A stretch of DNA of 40,407 nt, from contig JAFSZK010000024.1 in the NCBI GenBank assembly GCA_017458975.1, positions 1-40,407 on the forward strand, in the 5' to 3' direction. The number at the start of each line of letters is the position of its first letter. The first letter of the stretch is position 1. A program made the translations under genes and the position numbers. Source of the DNA: Eubacterium sp. Lineage in GTDB: Bacteria > Bacillota > Clostridia > Oscillospirales > Acutalibacteraceae. The notes below the pieces were generated by a model. The model had not been told where the DNA came from, searched no databases, and worked only from the letters and a program-made list of their open reading frames with translations. Positions 31,081-40,407 of this stretch are shown one piece after another.

Positions 31081-32565
31081 TTATTCGTTTTCCTCAAGCG
31101 CCGCTGCGGCGGCAGCTGCTTCGTTATCAGCCTGAACCTTTTTATAAATCGGCTCGAGCTTTTCCTTTGTAAGCGGATATCCGAAGCGATAGAGAAGCCA
31201 GATAAGAGTATATGTAATTGCGGGAATTAACGTACAGATTGTAAGAATCTTATCGCTTGTGCCTGCAATATAGCCTGAATTTGACATCTTGTTTACGTCG
31301 TAGTGAGCAAACTTTTCAAGAAGCATAAGTCCGCCGTAATCGGCAATGGTCTGACCGAGCTTTCTTGAGAAGGTGTAAACCGCATAGATTGCGCTTTCGC
31401 TCTTAATTCCCGTTTTAACATACTGGTAGTCGATTACGTCGGCAACAACCGCCCAGTTAGTAATCGAAACAAAGGAGTAACCGAAGCCGATTACAAATAG
31501 CGTAGCCATAAATACAATTATTGTAAACTTATCGCCCTCGGGCTTGAACATACCGAACTTGCCCAAAAGGAAGCAGGCAATAGCCGCAAAGGCGGCGAAC
31601 ATTGAGCCGAAGCCCGCAAGCTCTTTTTTTCCGTACTTCTTTGAAAGAGTCGGCGTAACAAGAATCATAAGCGCCATCGGGAAGTACTGAGCCACGGTTC
31701 CTACAACCGAAAGGTTTGTATTTACAAAATAGTTTTTAAAGAGATATTGGTTAAGAGAAGCAAACTGAAGCTGACCGCTGATAAGCACGCCCGTTATTGC
31801 AAGAATAACAAAGGGACGGCTTTTAAACATTGCCTTATATGCTTCCTTCATATTTATATTCGGTTTAGCCTCGCTCTTAACGCGTTCCTTTGTTGTGGCA
31901 TAGCACGCAAAGTAGAAAACAATCGCACAAACGCACATAACCGCGGCAAAGGTAAACATACCCTTTGCGTCCGCAACCTTAACGTTGGAATCGCCGCCCT
32001 TAGCCTTATAGATAATAAAGGGAGCTACAAGAAGCGGAGCCGCACCGCCGATACCGCCGCCGATTGCGCGGAAGGTGGAAAGAAGGGTTCTTCCCTCGGG
32101 GTCGTCGGTAATAACGGAGGCAAGCGAGCCGAACGGAACGTTAATACCCGTATACATCATACCGAAGGCAATATAGGTAATATACGCAAAGATAAGAATT
32201 ACCGCGGTATTGTCGGTATGTCTTGAAATATTATAAAAGCAAATAAGCTGAGCTACCGCAACGGGTATTGCAACCCATTTTAAGTACGGGCGGAATTTAC
32301 CGTCCTTTCCGGGCGGGCGCTTAGCTACTATACCTCCCCAGAGCGGGTCGTTAATTGCGTCCCAGAGTCTTGTTACAAGAAACAGCGTTGCAACGTTTCC
32401 GGGAGTAATTAAAAGAACATCCGTATAAAAAACCTTAAGGAACGAGGAAACGTAGGTTAAAACAAAAAGATTGCCCGCGTCGCCGAGCGCATAGCCCATT
32501 GCTTCCTTAATTCCGATTTTGTTGGGATGTTGATTTACGGCTTTAACCTTTTCTTTTTTAGCCAC
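31081..32565 (-). CDS. GPH-family sugar:cation symporter (MFS)
   Basis: The 494-residue protein is a 12-helix glycoside-pentoside-hexuronide transporter (MelB/XynP-like). The sequence begins with KIGIKEAMGYALGDAGNLF, and then VTRLWDAINDPLWGGIV carries the acidic residues of the cation and sugar site. A FRPYLKW loop, STFRAIGGGIGGAAP and a late SITNWAVVADVIDYQ follow. The C-terminus is Ala/Glu-rich and cytoplasmic. It begins with GTG after GAGGGG. As the only sugar carrier in the window it may feed the cytoplasmic glycosidases at 3510-8157, but it is 23 kb away, so that link is speculative. Confidence 0.9.
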   Translation of the reverse strand: MAKKEKVKAVNQHPNKIGIKEAMGYALGDAGNLFVLTYVSSFLKVFYTDVLLITPGNVATLFLVTRLWDAINDPLWGGIVAKRPPGKDGKFRPYLKWVAIPVAVAQLICFYNISRHTDNTAVILIFAYITYIAFGMMYTGINVPFGSLASVITDDPEGRTLLSTFRAIGGGIGGAAPLLVAPFIIYKAKGGDSNVKVADAKGMFTFAAVMCVCAIVFYFACYATTKERVKSEAKPNINMKEAYKAMFKSRPFVILAITGVLISGQLQFASLNQYLFKNYFVNTNLSVVGTVAQYFPMALMILVTPTLSKKYGKKELAGFGSMFAAFAAIACFLLGKFGMFKPEGDKFTIIVFMATLFVIGFGYSFVSITNWAVVADVIDYQYVKTGIKSESAIYAVYTFSRKLGQTIADYGGLMLLEKFAHYDVNKMSNSGYIAGTSDKILTICTLIPAITYTLIWLLYRFGYPLTKEKLEPIYKKVQADNEAAAAAAALEENE

Positions 32566-32602
32566 GAATAATTCCCCTCTTTAATAAAAATTGTTCATTA
32601 AT

Positions 32603-32631
32603 ATTATAGCATAATAAAATTATTCTTTCAA
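32603..32631 (-). promoter_or_regulatory. SigA-type promoter for the symporter
   Basis: On the minus strand, TTGAAA (32626-32631) and TATAAT (32603-32608) have a 17-bp spacer. Confidence 0.75.
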
Positions 32632-32637
32632 TATAAA

Positions 32638-32667
32638 AATAAGGGAGTCCGAAGGGGCTCCCTTATT
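32638..32667 (-). terminator. Terminator after the giant surface-protein gene
   Basis: AATAAGGGAG (32638-32647) and CTCCCTTATT (32658-32667) pair, with an inner CC-GAAG-GG hairpin; a T-rich tail (TTTATATTG) follows on the minus strand. Confidence 0.85.
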
Positions 32668-32676
32668 CTGTTAAGT

Positions 32677-35600
32677 TTAGTGTGAGGTTACGCTGTGGGG
32701 GATGTATTCTCCCGGAATGAAGAACTGTCTTGCGCCTTCGCTTTCAAGTTCGGTATTCTGTACCCTGTACCTTTCGTCAAGATAGATATCGTCAACGTTG
32801 GGTGCAGCGTCGTCATACTTCTTCTGAGGAATAATGAATACATTACCCGACTCAACAACGTGGAGGTCCATGGTTCGCCAGTTCTCAAATCTGTGAAGTT
32901 TGAGATAGTACGAGCTCATATCAACCGTATCACCGAGGATACAACCCCAGATTTCGTTGTAGAAGCCGTCAAGCGTAATTGATTCAACCTTGGTCTTGTT
33001 GCCCGTTAACCAGTGCGTGTCAACCTGCTGGCTCTTAGTGGGCGCGTAGAACAGAGCTCCGAGCTTTGAATACATACCGAAGTAAGTGATATGGCCGAGG
33101 TACGAACAAATTGCGTTAGGCAATTCTTTTGCGTTTCTTTCGGCATTTTCGGTTTGTGTATAAACGTTTCGGATGTTCGCGTTACCCTTGTTAGCAACAA
33201 TATAGGTCATACGCATCTGGATGGTGGTTGAAATATCAATATTATTATACGCATATACAACCGCAGGATAAGATACCTGACACTTAACCGCTTCGGAGGC
33301 GGGTATCGCAGCTCCGCAGACGTCGCACTTAACGTATCCGCTCGTCGGCTTTTCGGTATCTCTTACGGTCATATTGTAATAATAACCGTCGTGCTTTTCG
33401 TAATTCTTACACGTGTATCTCCAGCCGAGACCTGCGCTTCCGTAGGAGTCGAAGCCTACTACGGATTCGTTTCCGAACAGAGCGTCAAGCGAAAGGTTAA
33501 CGCTCGGAGCGTTACAGTTAAAGTCGTGGCCGAGATAAATCAGTGTATCCTGACGAAGTACGCACTGGCCGAGTACCTGGCAGTCATACGTGCCGAGGAG
33601 CGACGCATTTCTGTTAAGCGTGAGCTCACCCATTGTATAAAGCGTACCGTCGTGGGCAGTGAAATATTCTTCCTTAATGTTATATGCAGCGCCAAGGAAG
33701 AAGTCCTTGATATCGCCCCAGATTGAGCCGTCGCTCGTCGGATGATAAGGCTCATAAACATAGGTCTTGTTATCCTTATCGCCGTAGAGACTGTAAAGCT
33801 CGGGAAGAATCCACATATCCGCATTATGACGAAGCGTTACGTACTTAGGAGTAAATACAACGCCGCCGACTGATACGAAGGAGAATGCAAATTCCTTAAT
33901 ATATCCGGTATATGACAGGAGCGAGCCTGCAATAAACATATCGCCGCCGAGAGCCGGGTCGCTTGTATCGTCCGTAAGCTCGGTTGAGGTATTGAGCGTT
34001 TCGGGATATACGTAGTTACCGTTTTCGTCGGTAATCGGATTGCCGTTGCTGTCCTTAACGGGCTCGGCAACCTCGCCCTGCTCGTCGTCGTTACCACCGC
34101 TGGTATTATTATCCTGGCTACCTTCGGTGGAATCGCCGCTCTTTTCGCCCTCCTCACCTTCATACTTAGCCTCGCCGCCTTCAAGGGCGTTGACCTTGTT
34201 GAGGGTCTTGTCGGTTCTTACGAAGTCGCCCGCCTTACCGAGCTCAATATAACTAAGCGCGGTTGCGTTACCTCCGACTGCAACAGTCGTCTGGTCTCGG
34301 ATTTTCATCTTACCCAGCTTAGCTTTAAGGTCGCCGGCACAGATAATATTCGAGTACGAGCCCGCGTCAATATCCGTATCAGCCAATACCCTGCCGTTTG
34401 CAATAAGCTTAGCGTCGTGACGAAGCGTAATATACTTATTAGAAACTACGTCGCCGTCGGCTCTGAGCGTTGCAGAGGCGAAAATCTTTGTATAGCTCTT
34501 AGCAAAGAGAAGGTTTGTAATAAGGTTATAACGACCGCCGCTCTCGTAATTTCCGCCTACGTACATATAGGTCGAGTTAGAGAACTTATAATCGTCAAGA
34601 TATGCCTGCTCGCTGTGATTAGCAATCCATGCCAGTTCTCTCGGCGTTCGGAACCGGGCTTCCTTTGCCTCGGTTTCATCCACGCCGTCTATCGCCTTTC
34701 CGAGCTCAACATAGTCGGTACACCTGAAGTTACCGTAGAAGTAGTTTTGGGTCATATCGCGGATTTTAGCCGTATCCTTGACATAAGCCGAACCGTTAGC
34801 GGTAATTCTTGAGTTTTCATTTTCGTCAAACGCCTGGTATACGAAGAAGCGATAATCCGTCTGGTCAAGCAAGCCGATAATATTAGCCGCAGCAGTCGGG
34901 TTTGTAAACGCCTCAAAGATTGTTCTGATAAGGCTCTTTCTTACATAGAAGTCCTTAACGCCCGCAACCTGAAGGGTTACATTCTTCTTCATATAAACCT
35001 TGGAGTTAGCGAAGAAGGAACCGCCGACGTACATATTCGTATTAGAATAAATATCAAAGTCACGCGACGCGTTCATCGGTACCTGGTAGAGGTTTGAACC
35101 CCACTGGTAATTTGCTTTACCGAAGGAGTTAGCAATCAGGTTACCGCCGCAGTAGAAATAGGTTTCTCCGTAGAGATCCGTATCGTCGTAATCCATTACA
35201 GGAACGTTACTTGTTGTAATAATGTTAAGTATGTTAAAGCCGGCTTTTCTGAAATCAACGTTTGCGCCGAGCTTTGTAGCACGCGATGACTTATAGTCGC
35301 CTCCGCACATAAAGATTGAACCGTTACCAATTGCAACGCCCGAGCCGCCGTGGAAGTTTCTTCCTACAAAGGTCTGAGAATTCTGACCTGCAAGGTATGC
35401 GGTATAGAAGTATGAATTCTTCTTACCGAAGATACCCGAAAGAAGTCCGCCGCCGGAGAATACATTGTACCACGCGCCGTTCTCAACCGTCTGGTCGAAG
35501 GTATAAACAAGAAGGTCGTTTCTTACGTAAACCTCGCCTATATTAACCATTGAGCCTGCGGGACCGCCGTTATCAACCTGATAACCGAACTGCATCGTTC

Positions 35601-38600
35601 CGCCGCAGTAAACGGTTGCCTGGGGATATCTGTAGCTTCCGTCAACTACCTCTGCGTCAATCTTAAACAAGCCGTTCATAAACGAGAAGCTGTTGTCCTT
35701 ATTTCTGTAAGCCTTTGCGCTCGGACGGGTTGTTTCGCCGTCTGCCTCATTATTGGTAATATCGCCGGTTACGTAGAATTCGCCGCAGTTATATGCACAC
35801 ATACCGTAGGTAAGCTTACCCGAAACGCCTACCTTACCGTAACCCTTGTTAATAATCTGGTTAGAGTTACATCTGAGGTCGCCGTTAATATGGGTCTGAG
35901 CGTTTTGATAGTTAACGTATGCAAAATCCTGAGAGGCTTCGCCAATAGTCGTATAACCGTTAACCGAAAGCGCGGAATTCATATAAACCTTACCCGCGTT
36001 TTTAACAACGCCGACAAAGTAAATCGGATTGTTCTGAGCGCCAACATAGAAGGTTGCGTTTGTATCGCCTTCATATTCGCCGTTTTTAAGCGAAATACCC
36101 TCTTGCTGCTTGTTCTGCTCCTTCTTATCGGTTGACCATGTTGTCGTCTGAAGGTTAAAGCGGTTACCGATGATAAGCTTACCGTAGTTGTAAATAGCAC
36201 AGCCCATGGTAAGGTTATCCTTCATAATGAGTCCGCCGCTCTGCTTAATAAAGAACGCGTTGTCGTTACAGGTTGTTACGCTGCCCGAAACGAAGGTATT
36301 ACCGCTCGGAATCCAAACGGTTACGCCTCTGTTGGGGAAGCCCGGATTTCCGCTTGTTGTGTCAAGCTCTTTGTCGCCGTTGGGAATGTAACCGTCTACC
36401 CTAAGGTTACTTTCAAAATATACGTTTCCGCGGGCTTCATACTGCGAATTAAAGGTAAAGGTATCGGAGCCCTGAACAGGACCGATATATGAATCGGAGC
36501 CCGAAAGGAAATCTGCGTCACAGAAGCTTGTATACTCGTCAGTACCAATAAGAACGTCATTAGTTTTTACACGTCCTCGTTTTGTAGCGTTACCGTAATT
36601 AATACCGCCGACAAGATACATCTTTCCGCTTGTGTTAATAAAGCAGTTTTCAAAGGTGGAAATACCCTTTACGTAGCAGTAGCCGTTTGAGCCGATGCTG
36701 AAGTCTTCCTTGACTCCGCTTTTATAATCGCCGCCTCTGCCCATAAACTTGGCATTACCCTGAATAACCGCAAAGCCGCCGCTGCCGATATTAAAGCGGT
36801 CAAAGTTAATTGTTGAGGTCGGATAATAGAACTGACCTGCCGCAATAAGCGCCGCATTATTGCCGGTTGAGGATTTTTCACCGCAGAAGATAAGACCCTT
36901 GTTTCCGTCGGATACAAATTTACCCGTAGTCGGATTATCGCGGTTATCGCAATCCGCCTTAAGGTCTACGGCGTAGAAGCCGCACACCTCGGAGTTAATA
37001 GCGCTTACGGATTTAGCGGTAATTCTGCCCTCTGCGTAAACGTATGAGCTTCCGTTTGCATTAATAGGTCCGTTACAGTAAATGTTTGACCTGTAAGCGT
37101 TAAACCAGTTTGCAATCGCCTGTAAGGTTGAAATTGTAAAGCTTGCAAGCGTAGTTGCATCAATATCGTTTCTGCAAAGGATTGTCGATTTGTCGTTAAG
37201 ATTAATTGAGGTCGGAGTTAAGCCGCCGTCTTTACCTATACCGCGGTCAGCATAGAGCTTTGATTTAGTTACAGTGATAATTCCGCCGTACTCAATATTA
37301 CCCGTAACGTAAAGCTTTGAATTACCGGTTAAGTTAAAGCTGTCGCCCGTTCCCGTAATCTTTAAGTTACCTACAATCTTAAGAACCGAATCATTAATAT
37401 TAACGCTCGGTACCGTTAAGGTTCCGCCTTCGGGAATGTAAATGTAATGGGCAATACCGTTTAACTGAATCGGTGTATTATCAGCTATACTAACGGTCTG
37501 AGGACCGTGGAGCGTTCCGCCGCCCGAGGTAGTAACGCCGTTTAAAGCGGTTGCGCCCGTTATTGCTTCAAGATATGCGCCGTCGGTAATAACAATGCAA
37601 TCGCCCGCAGTAACCTGATTAGAATGAACCCAGGTAGAGCTTCCGTCAACAACAAGCTTTAATACATTTATCTGGCCCCTTACAAAGAGCTTATGTCCGC
37701 CGTTTACGGTAAGGGTTGTGCCTGTTGCGGAAATATTTCCGTCAACATAGCTTGTGTTCGACGTGGTATACGTTGCTTCGGAGATATTGCTTAAAGTAAG
37801 GTTTCCGAATACGTACATCCGTCCCTTATTATAGAAGCCGCCTCCGTTTACGGTAAGGCTCTTACCGAAGTATACCGACGAGGAGTTAGCGTTATTCTGG
37901 AATTTGACAAGCTTTGAGTTGCCGCATTCGCTGTAACCGTTACCTAATACGCTGAGAGTTACGTTTGAGGAAACGCTGTCGTCCTCAATCCAGATTTTAC
38001 CGCCGCCGCTTGCCGAGGAGGTAATAGCGCCGCGGATAAATACCTTAGTATTTGAACCTCTTATTTCAATGATATTGCTGTCGTCGCCGGTTGTGTTAGC
38101 GCCGCTTAAATTTGCTAAGGTATAAAGGTTACCGCCCTGCTGAAGAACTGTTCCGTTAGCTGAAATAGTTCCGCCGCAGAAGATATTACCTAAATTATAG
38201 ATAGAGAAGTTATTTCTTCCGCTGAATTCGCCCGAGCCGTTAAAAGTACCCTGAACTGTTAAGCTGCCTGTACACGTTACGTCTCTTGTATTAACAAGCC
38301 AGCCCTGAATAGTAAGGTTCTTAGCGCAGATTGCAGAGCCCTCTTCGGTAACGCTTACGTTGCCCTTAATAACGCTTGCGTTGCCGCGGCAGATAATCTT
38401 AGCGTTCTTGCCGAGAGTAACCGTACCGTCTACTAATAAGTCTCCGTTACAGATAAGCACGCAGTTTTCACCGAGTTCGATGTCGCGTCTGGTCCAGAGC
38501 TGTCCGTCACAGATAACGATTGAGTTATTGCTCATTCTTAAGTAACCGCTGTCACTGCCGTTATCAACACCGACGTCGAGCTTGTTTTTACAGATAAGGA

Positions 38601-40407
38601 AAGAGTTGCTTCCCATATCAATATTAGTATCAACTCTAAGACCGTAACCGTTTCCGTCTGCACCTTCTGTGATAACACCTGCGTTCTGAGCCATTACAAG
38701 AGCTTTCTTGTTCTGGGTGTACATATAACCCGTGGTTCTGAAACGCATTGATTTACCTACATAGAAGCCCTTGCTTTCAATGCCGTGTTCACCACCGCCA
38801 TCATTAGCCCAGTTACCGTTAACCTTGTAGAAATCATCGCCGCTTGTGCAGGTGATCTTACTTTCGTTTCGGTCTTTCATGCCCCAGCTGAAATATCTTG
38901 CTCTTACAACGTTTGAACCGTCTTTCGGCTCAAGAACCTTGTAGTAATCACCCTTTCTAAGACCTTCAGTACCACTGAAAGCTCTGAGTGAACCGTCATT
39001 GTTACAAATAATTATTTTATCTGCCGGATTGCCGTCCCAGTCAGCGGAAGCCGCATAAGTATTCCAGTTAGACCTGTACGAATCAAGCTCTGTAATAAAG
39101 CCTGCTGCAGTAGTATTGTATTTAAGAGTAAAATCGTGCTGCCAGTCGTCGCCGGTACCTGAGAAATTAGAAGTCCAGCCCCACATACCGTAGGTTTTAA
39201 TATTAGTTGACGCACTTACGCTCATTGAAGTGATTTTACTGTTATAGGTTGCTCTTGCGCCCGAGGAACCAATACTTTTGCTCTCGCCGTTAACATTTAT
39301 AGAGCCTGTGCCGAGGAAGAGCGGATTATAATCAGTAGGATAGTCAAAGCTCTTTGTCGGTTCAACCGACTCCTCGGAAGCGTTCTCGGGAACGTCCGGC
39401 TTTTCAACCGCTACAATATCGTCCTTTACGGTCTTTTCCTTTTCTTTGTAGCTCTTCTTCTGGTTAGTAAGGTCGTTTTCAATTTCGGTTTTCTTGTTAG
39501 CTACGGCATTGAAGCTGTCGTTCTTAGCAAAATACTGCTGAGCAACAACGGTATTATAAAACGTACCTACAGCCGCTCCGCCGAAGTCCTTATGGCCCAT
39601 ATTCGGATTAAGGTGTGCATCATAGAATTCCTGAATAAAGGTCTGAGGAGTCTTAAGATAATCGCCGTCATAAAGGTCATATCCCTTAAAGGTTGTATGG
39701 CGGTTATCGTAAACCTTATTACCGTCCTCATCAAGAGAATAGTAATATGTAAGTCCGCCGGATTCGCTCTCTCTCTTTTGGGTGAAGAGGAGAGTTTTAT
39801 CCTTCTTTGTATAATCGTTATGACTTGAATATTCGTATACCTGGTCGTCGGTTAAATCATCGTCGGCATAATCGGGAAGGTCATACTTTCTGTCCTGATA
39901 GGTGTATTCATAGGTAGTGTTGCCTTCGTCGTCGGTGCCGGTAGCGTACTTATTTTTAGCCGCCTTAATAATATCCTGGTATTCCTTACCCTTGGTATCA
40001 ACAGCCTGCTTAATATTTCTGTCGCCCGCGGTGGAGGAGCCGAGCTCTTCCTTTGTCTTTGTAGCGTTTCTTACCGAACGGTTAATCTGTCTTGTAAAGT
40101 AAGGCTTAAGGTTCGGCATCGAAATATATTCGCTGTCCTCCTGGAAGGTATTTAAAATTGCGGATTTAACGCCTAAGTCGGTGCTTTCGGGAGCTGTTGC
40201 GCCGAGCTTAGTATAGTTTCTTGCAACAGCCTTACCGGTTACCGAAAGATTAAGGGTATCGCGTACGGGCGCGCCGTTGTTATCAATAACCTGGTTGCCC
40301 GCGTTGTCGGTCTTGGCTCTTGAGAACTGAACGTTATATTCAAAGTTCTCGCCCTTATCGCTGCTGTTAGCAAAGAGTAATTCGTCACTGTTCTGCTTTG
40401 TAAGCGG
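32677..40407 (-). CDS. Giant repetitive, probably beta-solenoid surface protein (5' end outside window)
   Basis: At least 2,576 residues are visible; the frame stays open to the right edge, so the N-terminus, signal and any pilin-like segment are missing. The apparent ATG at 40119 is internal. A long stretch (from about 36.0 to 38.7 kb) repeats short strand units such as IFCGGTISANG, VYCGGTMQFG, YFYCGGNLIANS and MYVGGSFFANS, at the spacing of a right-handed beta-solenoid. Runs like GNLTLSNIS, KLYVTGNIEY and VICDGQLW recall bactofilin-like or minor-pilin solenoid domains; that assignment is inference. An acidic Gly/Ser/Asn-rich linker lies near 34.0-34.2 kb, and a CxxC-x(11)-C cluster near 33.3 kb. 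No LPXTG or C-terminal membrane helix exists. Confidence 0.75.
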   Translation of the reverse strand, partial: PLTKQNSDELLFANSSDKGENFEYNVQFSRAKTDNAGNQVIDNNGAPVRDTLNLSVTGKAVARNYTKLGATAPESTDLGVKSAILNTFQEDSEYISMPNLKPYFTRQINRSVRNATKTKEELGSSTAGDRNIKQAVDTKGKEYQDIIKAAKNKYATGTDDEGNTTYEYTYQDRKYDLPDYADDDLTDDQVYEYSSHNDYTKKDKTLLFTQKRESESGGLTYYYSLDEDGNKVYDNRHTTFKGYDLYDGDYLKTPQTFIQEFYDAHLNPNMGHKDFGGAAVGTFYNTVVAQQYFAKNDSFNAVANKKTEIENDLTNQKKSYKEKEKTVKDDIVAVEKPDVPENASEESVEPTKSFDYPTDYNPLFLGTGSINVNGESKSIGSSGARATYNSKITSMSVSASTNIKTYGMWGWTSNFSGTGDDWQHDFTLKYNTTAAGFITELDSYRSNWNTYAASADWDGNPADKIIICNNDGSLRAFSGTEGLRKGDYYKVLEPKDGSNVVRARYFSWGMKDRNESKITCTSGDDFYKVNGNWANDGGGEHGIESKGFYVGKSMRFRTTGYMYTQNKKALVMAQNAGVITEGADGNGYGLRVDTNIDMGSNSFLICKNKLDVGVDNGSDSGYLRMSNNSIVICDGQLWTRRDIELGENCVLICNGDLLVDGTVTLGKNAKIICRGNASVIKGNVSVTEEGSAICAKNLTIQGWLVNTRDVTCTGSLTVQGTFNGSGEFSGRNNFSIYNLGNIFCGGTISANGTVLQQGGNLYTLANLSGANTTGDDSNIIEIRGSNTKVFIRGAITSSASGGGKIWIEDDSVSSNVTLSVLGNGYSECGNSKLVKFQNNANSSSVYFGKSLTVNGGGFYNKGRMYVFGNLTLSNISEATYTTSNTSYVDGNISATGTTLTVNGGHKLFVRGQINVLKLVVDGSSTWVHSNQVTAGDCIVITDGAYLEAITGATALNGVTTSGGGTLHGPQTVSIADNTPIQLNGIAHYIYIPEGGTLTVPSVNINDSVLKIVGNLKITGTGDSFNLTGNSKLYVTGNIEYGGIITVTKSKLYADRGIGKDGGLTPTSINLNDKSTILCRNDIDATTLASFTISTLQAIANWFNAYRSNIYCNGPINANGSSYVYAEGRITAKSVSAINSEVCGFYAVDLKADCDNRDNPTTGKFVSDGNKGLIFCGEKSSTGNNAALIAAGQFYYPTSTINFDRFNIGSGGFAVIQGNAKFMGRGGDYKSGVKEDFSIGSNGYCYVKGISTFENCFINTSGKMYLVGGINYGNATKRGRVKTNDVLIGTDEYTSFCDADFLSGSDSYIGPVQGSDTFTFNSQYEARGNVYFESNLRVDGYIPNGDKELDTTSGNPGFPNRGVTVWIPSGNTFVSGSVTTCNDNAFFIKQSGGLIMKDNLTMGCAIYNYGKLIIGNRFNLQTTTWSTDKKEQNKQQEGISLKNGEYEGDTNATFYVGAQNNPIYFVGVVKNAGKVYMNSALSVNGYTTIGEASQDFAYVNYQNAQTHINGDLRCNSNQIINKGYGKVGVSGKLTYGMCAYNCGEFYVTGDITNNEADGETTRPSAKAYRNKDNSFSFMNGLFKIDAEVVDGSYRYPQATVYCGGTMQFGYQVDNGGPAGSMVNIGEVYVRNDLLVYTFDQTVENGAWYNVFSGGGLLSGIFGKKNSYFYTAYLAGQNSQTFVGRNFHGGSGVAIGNGSIFMCGGDYKSSRATKLGANVDFRKAGFNILNIITTSNVPVMDYDDTDLYGETYFYCGGNLIANSFGKANYQWGSNLYQVPMNASRDFDIYSNTNMYVGGSFFANSKVYMKKNVTLQVAGVKDFYVRKSLIRTIFEAFTNPTAAANIIGLLDQTDYRFFVYQAFDENENSRITANGSAYVKDTAKIRDMTQNYFYGNFRCTDYVELGKAIDGVDETEAKEARFRTPRELAWIANHSEQAYLDDYKFSNSTYMYVGGNYESGGRYNLITNLLFAKSYTKIFASATLRADGDVVSNKYITLRHDAKLIANGRVLADTDIDAGSYSNIICAGDLKAKLGKMKIRDQTTVAVGGNATALSYIELGKAGDFVRTDKTLNKVNALEGGEAKYEGEEGEKSGDSTEGSQDNNTSGGNDDEQGEVAEPVKDSNGNPITDENGNYVYPETLNTSTELTDDTSDPALGGDMFIAGSLLSYTGYIKEFAFSFVSVGGVVFTPKYVTLRHNADMWILPELYSLYGDKDNKTYVYEPYHPTSDGSIWGDIKDFFLGAAYNIKEEYFTAHDGTLYTMGELTLNRNASLLGTYDCQVLGQCVLRQDTLIYLGHDFNCNAPSVNLSLDALFGNESVVGFDSYGSAGLGWRYTCKNYEKHDGYYYNMTVRDTEKPTSGYVKCDVCGAAIPASEAVKCQVSYPAVVYAYNNIDISTTIQMRMTYIVANKGNANIRNVYTQTENAERNAKELPNAICSYLGHITYFGMYSKLGALFYAPTKSQQVDTHWLTGNKTKVESITLDGFYNEIWGCILGDTVDMSSYYLKLHRFENWRTMDLHVVESGNVFIIPQKKYDDAAPNVDDIYLDERYRVQNTELESEGARQFFIPGEYIPHSVTSH

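Noticed and set aside
40117-40407. ATG at 40119 as the true start of the giant gene
   Set aside because: The same frame stays open, with protein-like composition (for example DNAGNQVIDNNGAPVRD), to the window edge. The gene is truncated by the window.
1-40407. CRISPR arrays, tRNA or rRNA genes, insertion sequences, prophage
   Set aside because: No regular repeat-spacer pattern, cloverleaf, transposase, integrase or phage structural gene was found on reading both strands.

Overview
The window looks like a chromosomal piece of a low-to-mid GC Gram-positive anaerobe, most likely a gut or rumen Clostridia (Oscillospiraceae/Ruminococcaceae type). The signs are sigma-A promoters with 17-bp spacers, strong GGAGG-type ribosome binding sites, a T-box leader, an RsbV/RsbW/PP2C partner-switching set, ferredoxin-dependent 2-oxoacid oxidoreductase, and a GPH sugar symporter next to cytoplasmic glycosidases. 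The species assignment is inference. I see no phage, IS, tRNA, rRNA or CRISPR array.

Layout. 161-5558 (minus): a sugar operon of GH3 glycosidase, xylulokinase and a FucI-family isomerase joined by 4-bp overlaps, ending in a chimeric Sfp/RsbW fragment. 5559-5730 is a divergent promoter region. 5731-8157 (plus): GH5-like glycosidase and GH130 phosphorylase. 8182-10842 (minus): larE-larB-larC for the nickel-pincer cofactor, with no larA. 10934-17463 (minus): a seven-gene signalling operon of small (p)ppGpp-hydrolase-like HD protein, STAS-kinase-like fusion, transporter with a degenerate RsbW-like N-terminus, PP2C phosphatase, RsbW, alpha/beta hydrolase and STAS protein. 17570-19373: VanX-like dipeptidase and an anchored alkaline-phosphatase-superfamily protein, divergent. 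19397-20317 (minus): a stand-alone E2-type acyltransferase.

20410-26292 (plus): a promoter and T-box riboswitch lead an operon encoding an HTH-cupin-acyl-CoA synthetase fusion, a P-loop ATPase and the four subunits of a VorB-type 2-oxoacid:ferredoxin oxidoreductase. T-box control means induction when an amino acid is scarce. My reading is therefore that the operon makes an amino acid (branched-chain or aromatic) from its short acid, by activation to acyl-CoA, reductive carboxylation to the 2-oxoacid and transamination elsewhere. This is the strongest candidate for a little-described system here.

26404-31039 (plus): a lipoprotein, a secreted Fn3/Big2-like protein, a Thr-rich membrane-anchored protein and a GDPD phosphodiesterase. 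31081-32565 (minus): GPH-type sugar symporter. 32677-40407 (minus): the C-terminal 2,576 residues of a giant repetitive, probably beta-solenoid, surface protein that runs off the right edge.
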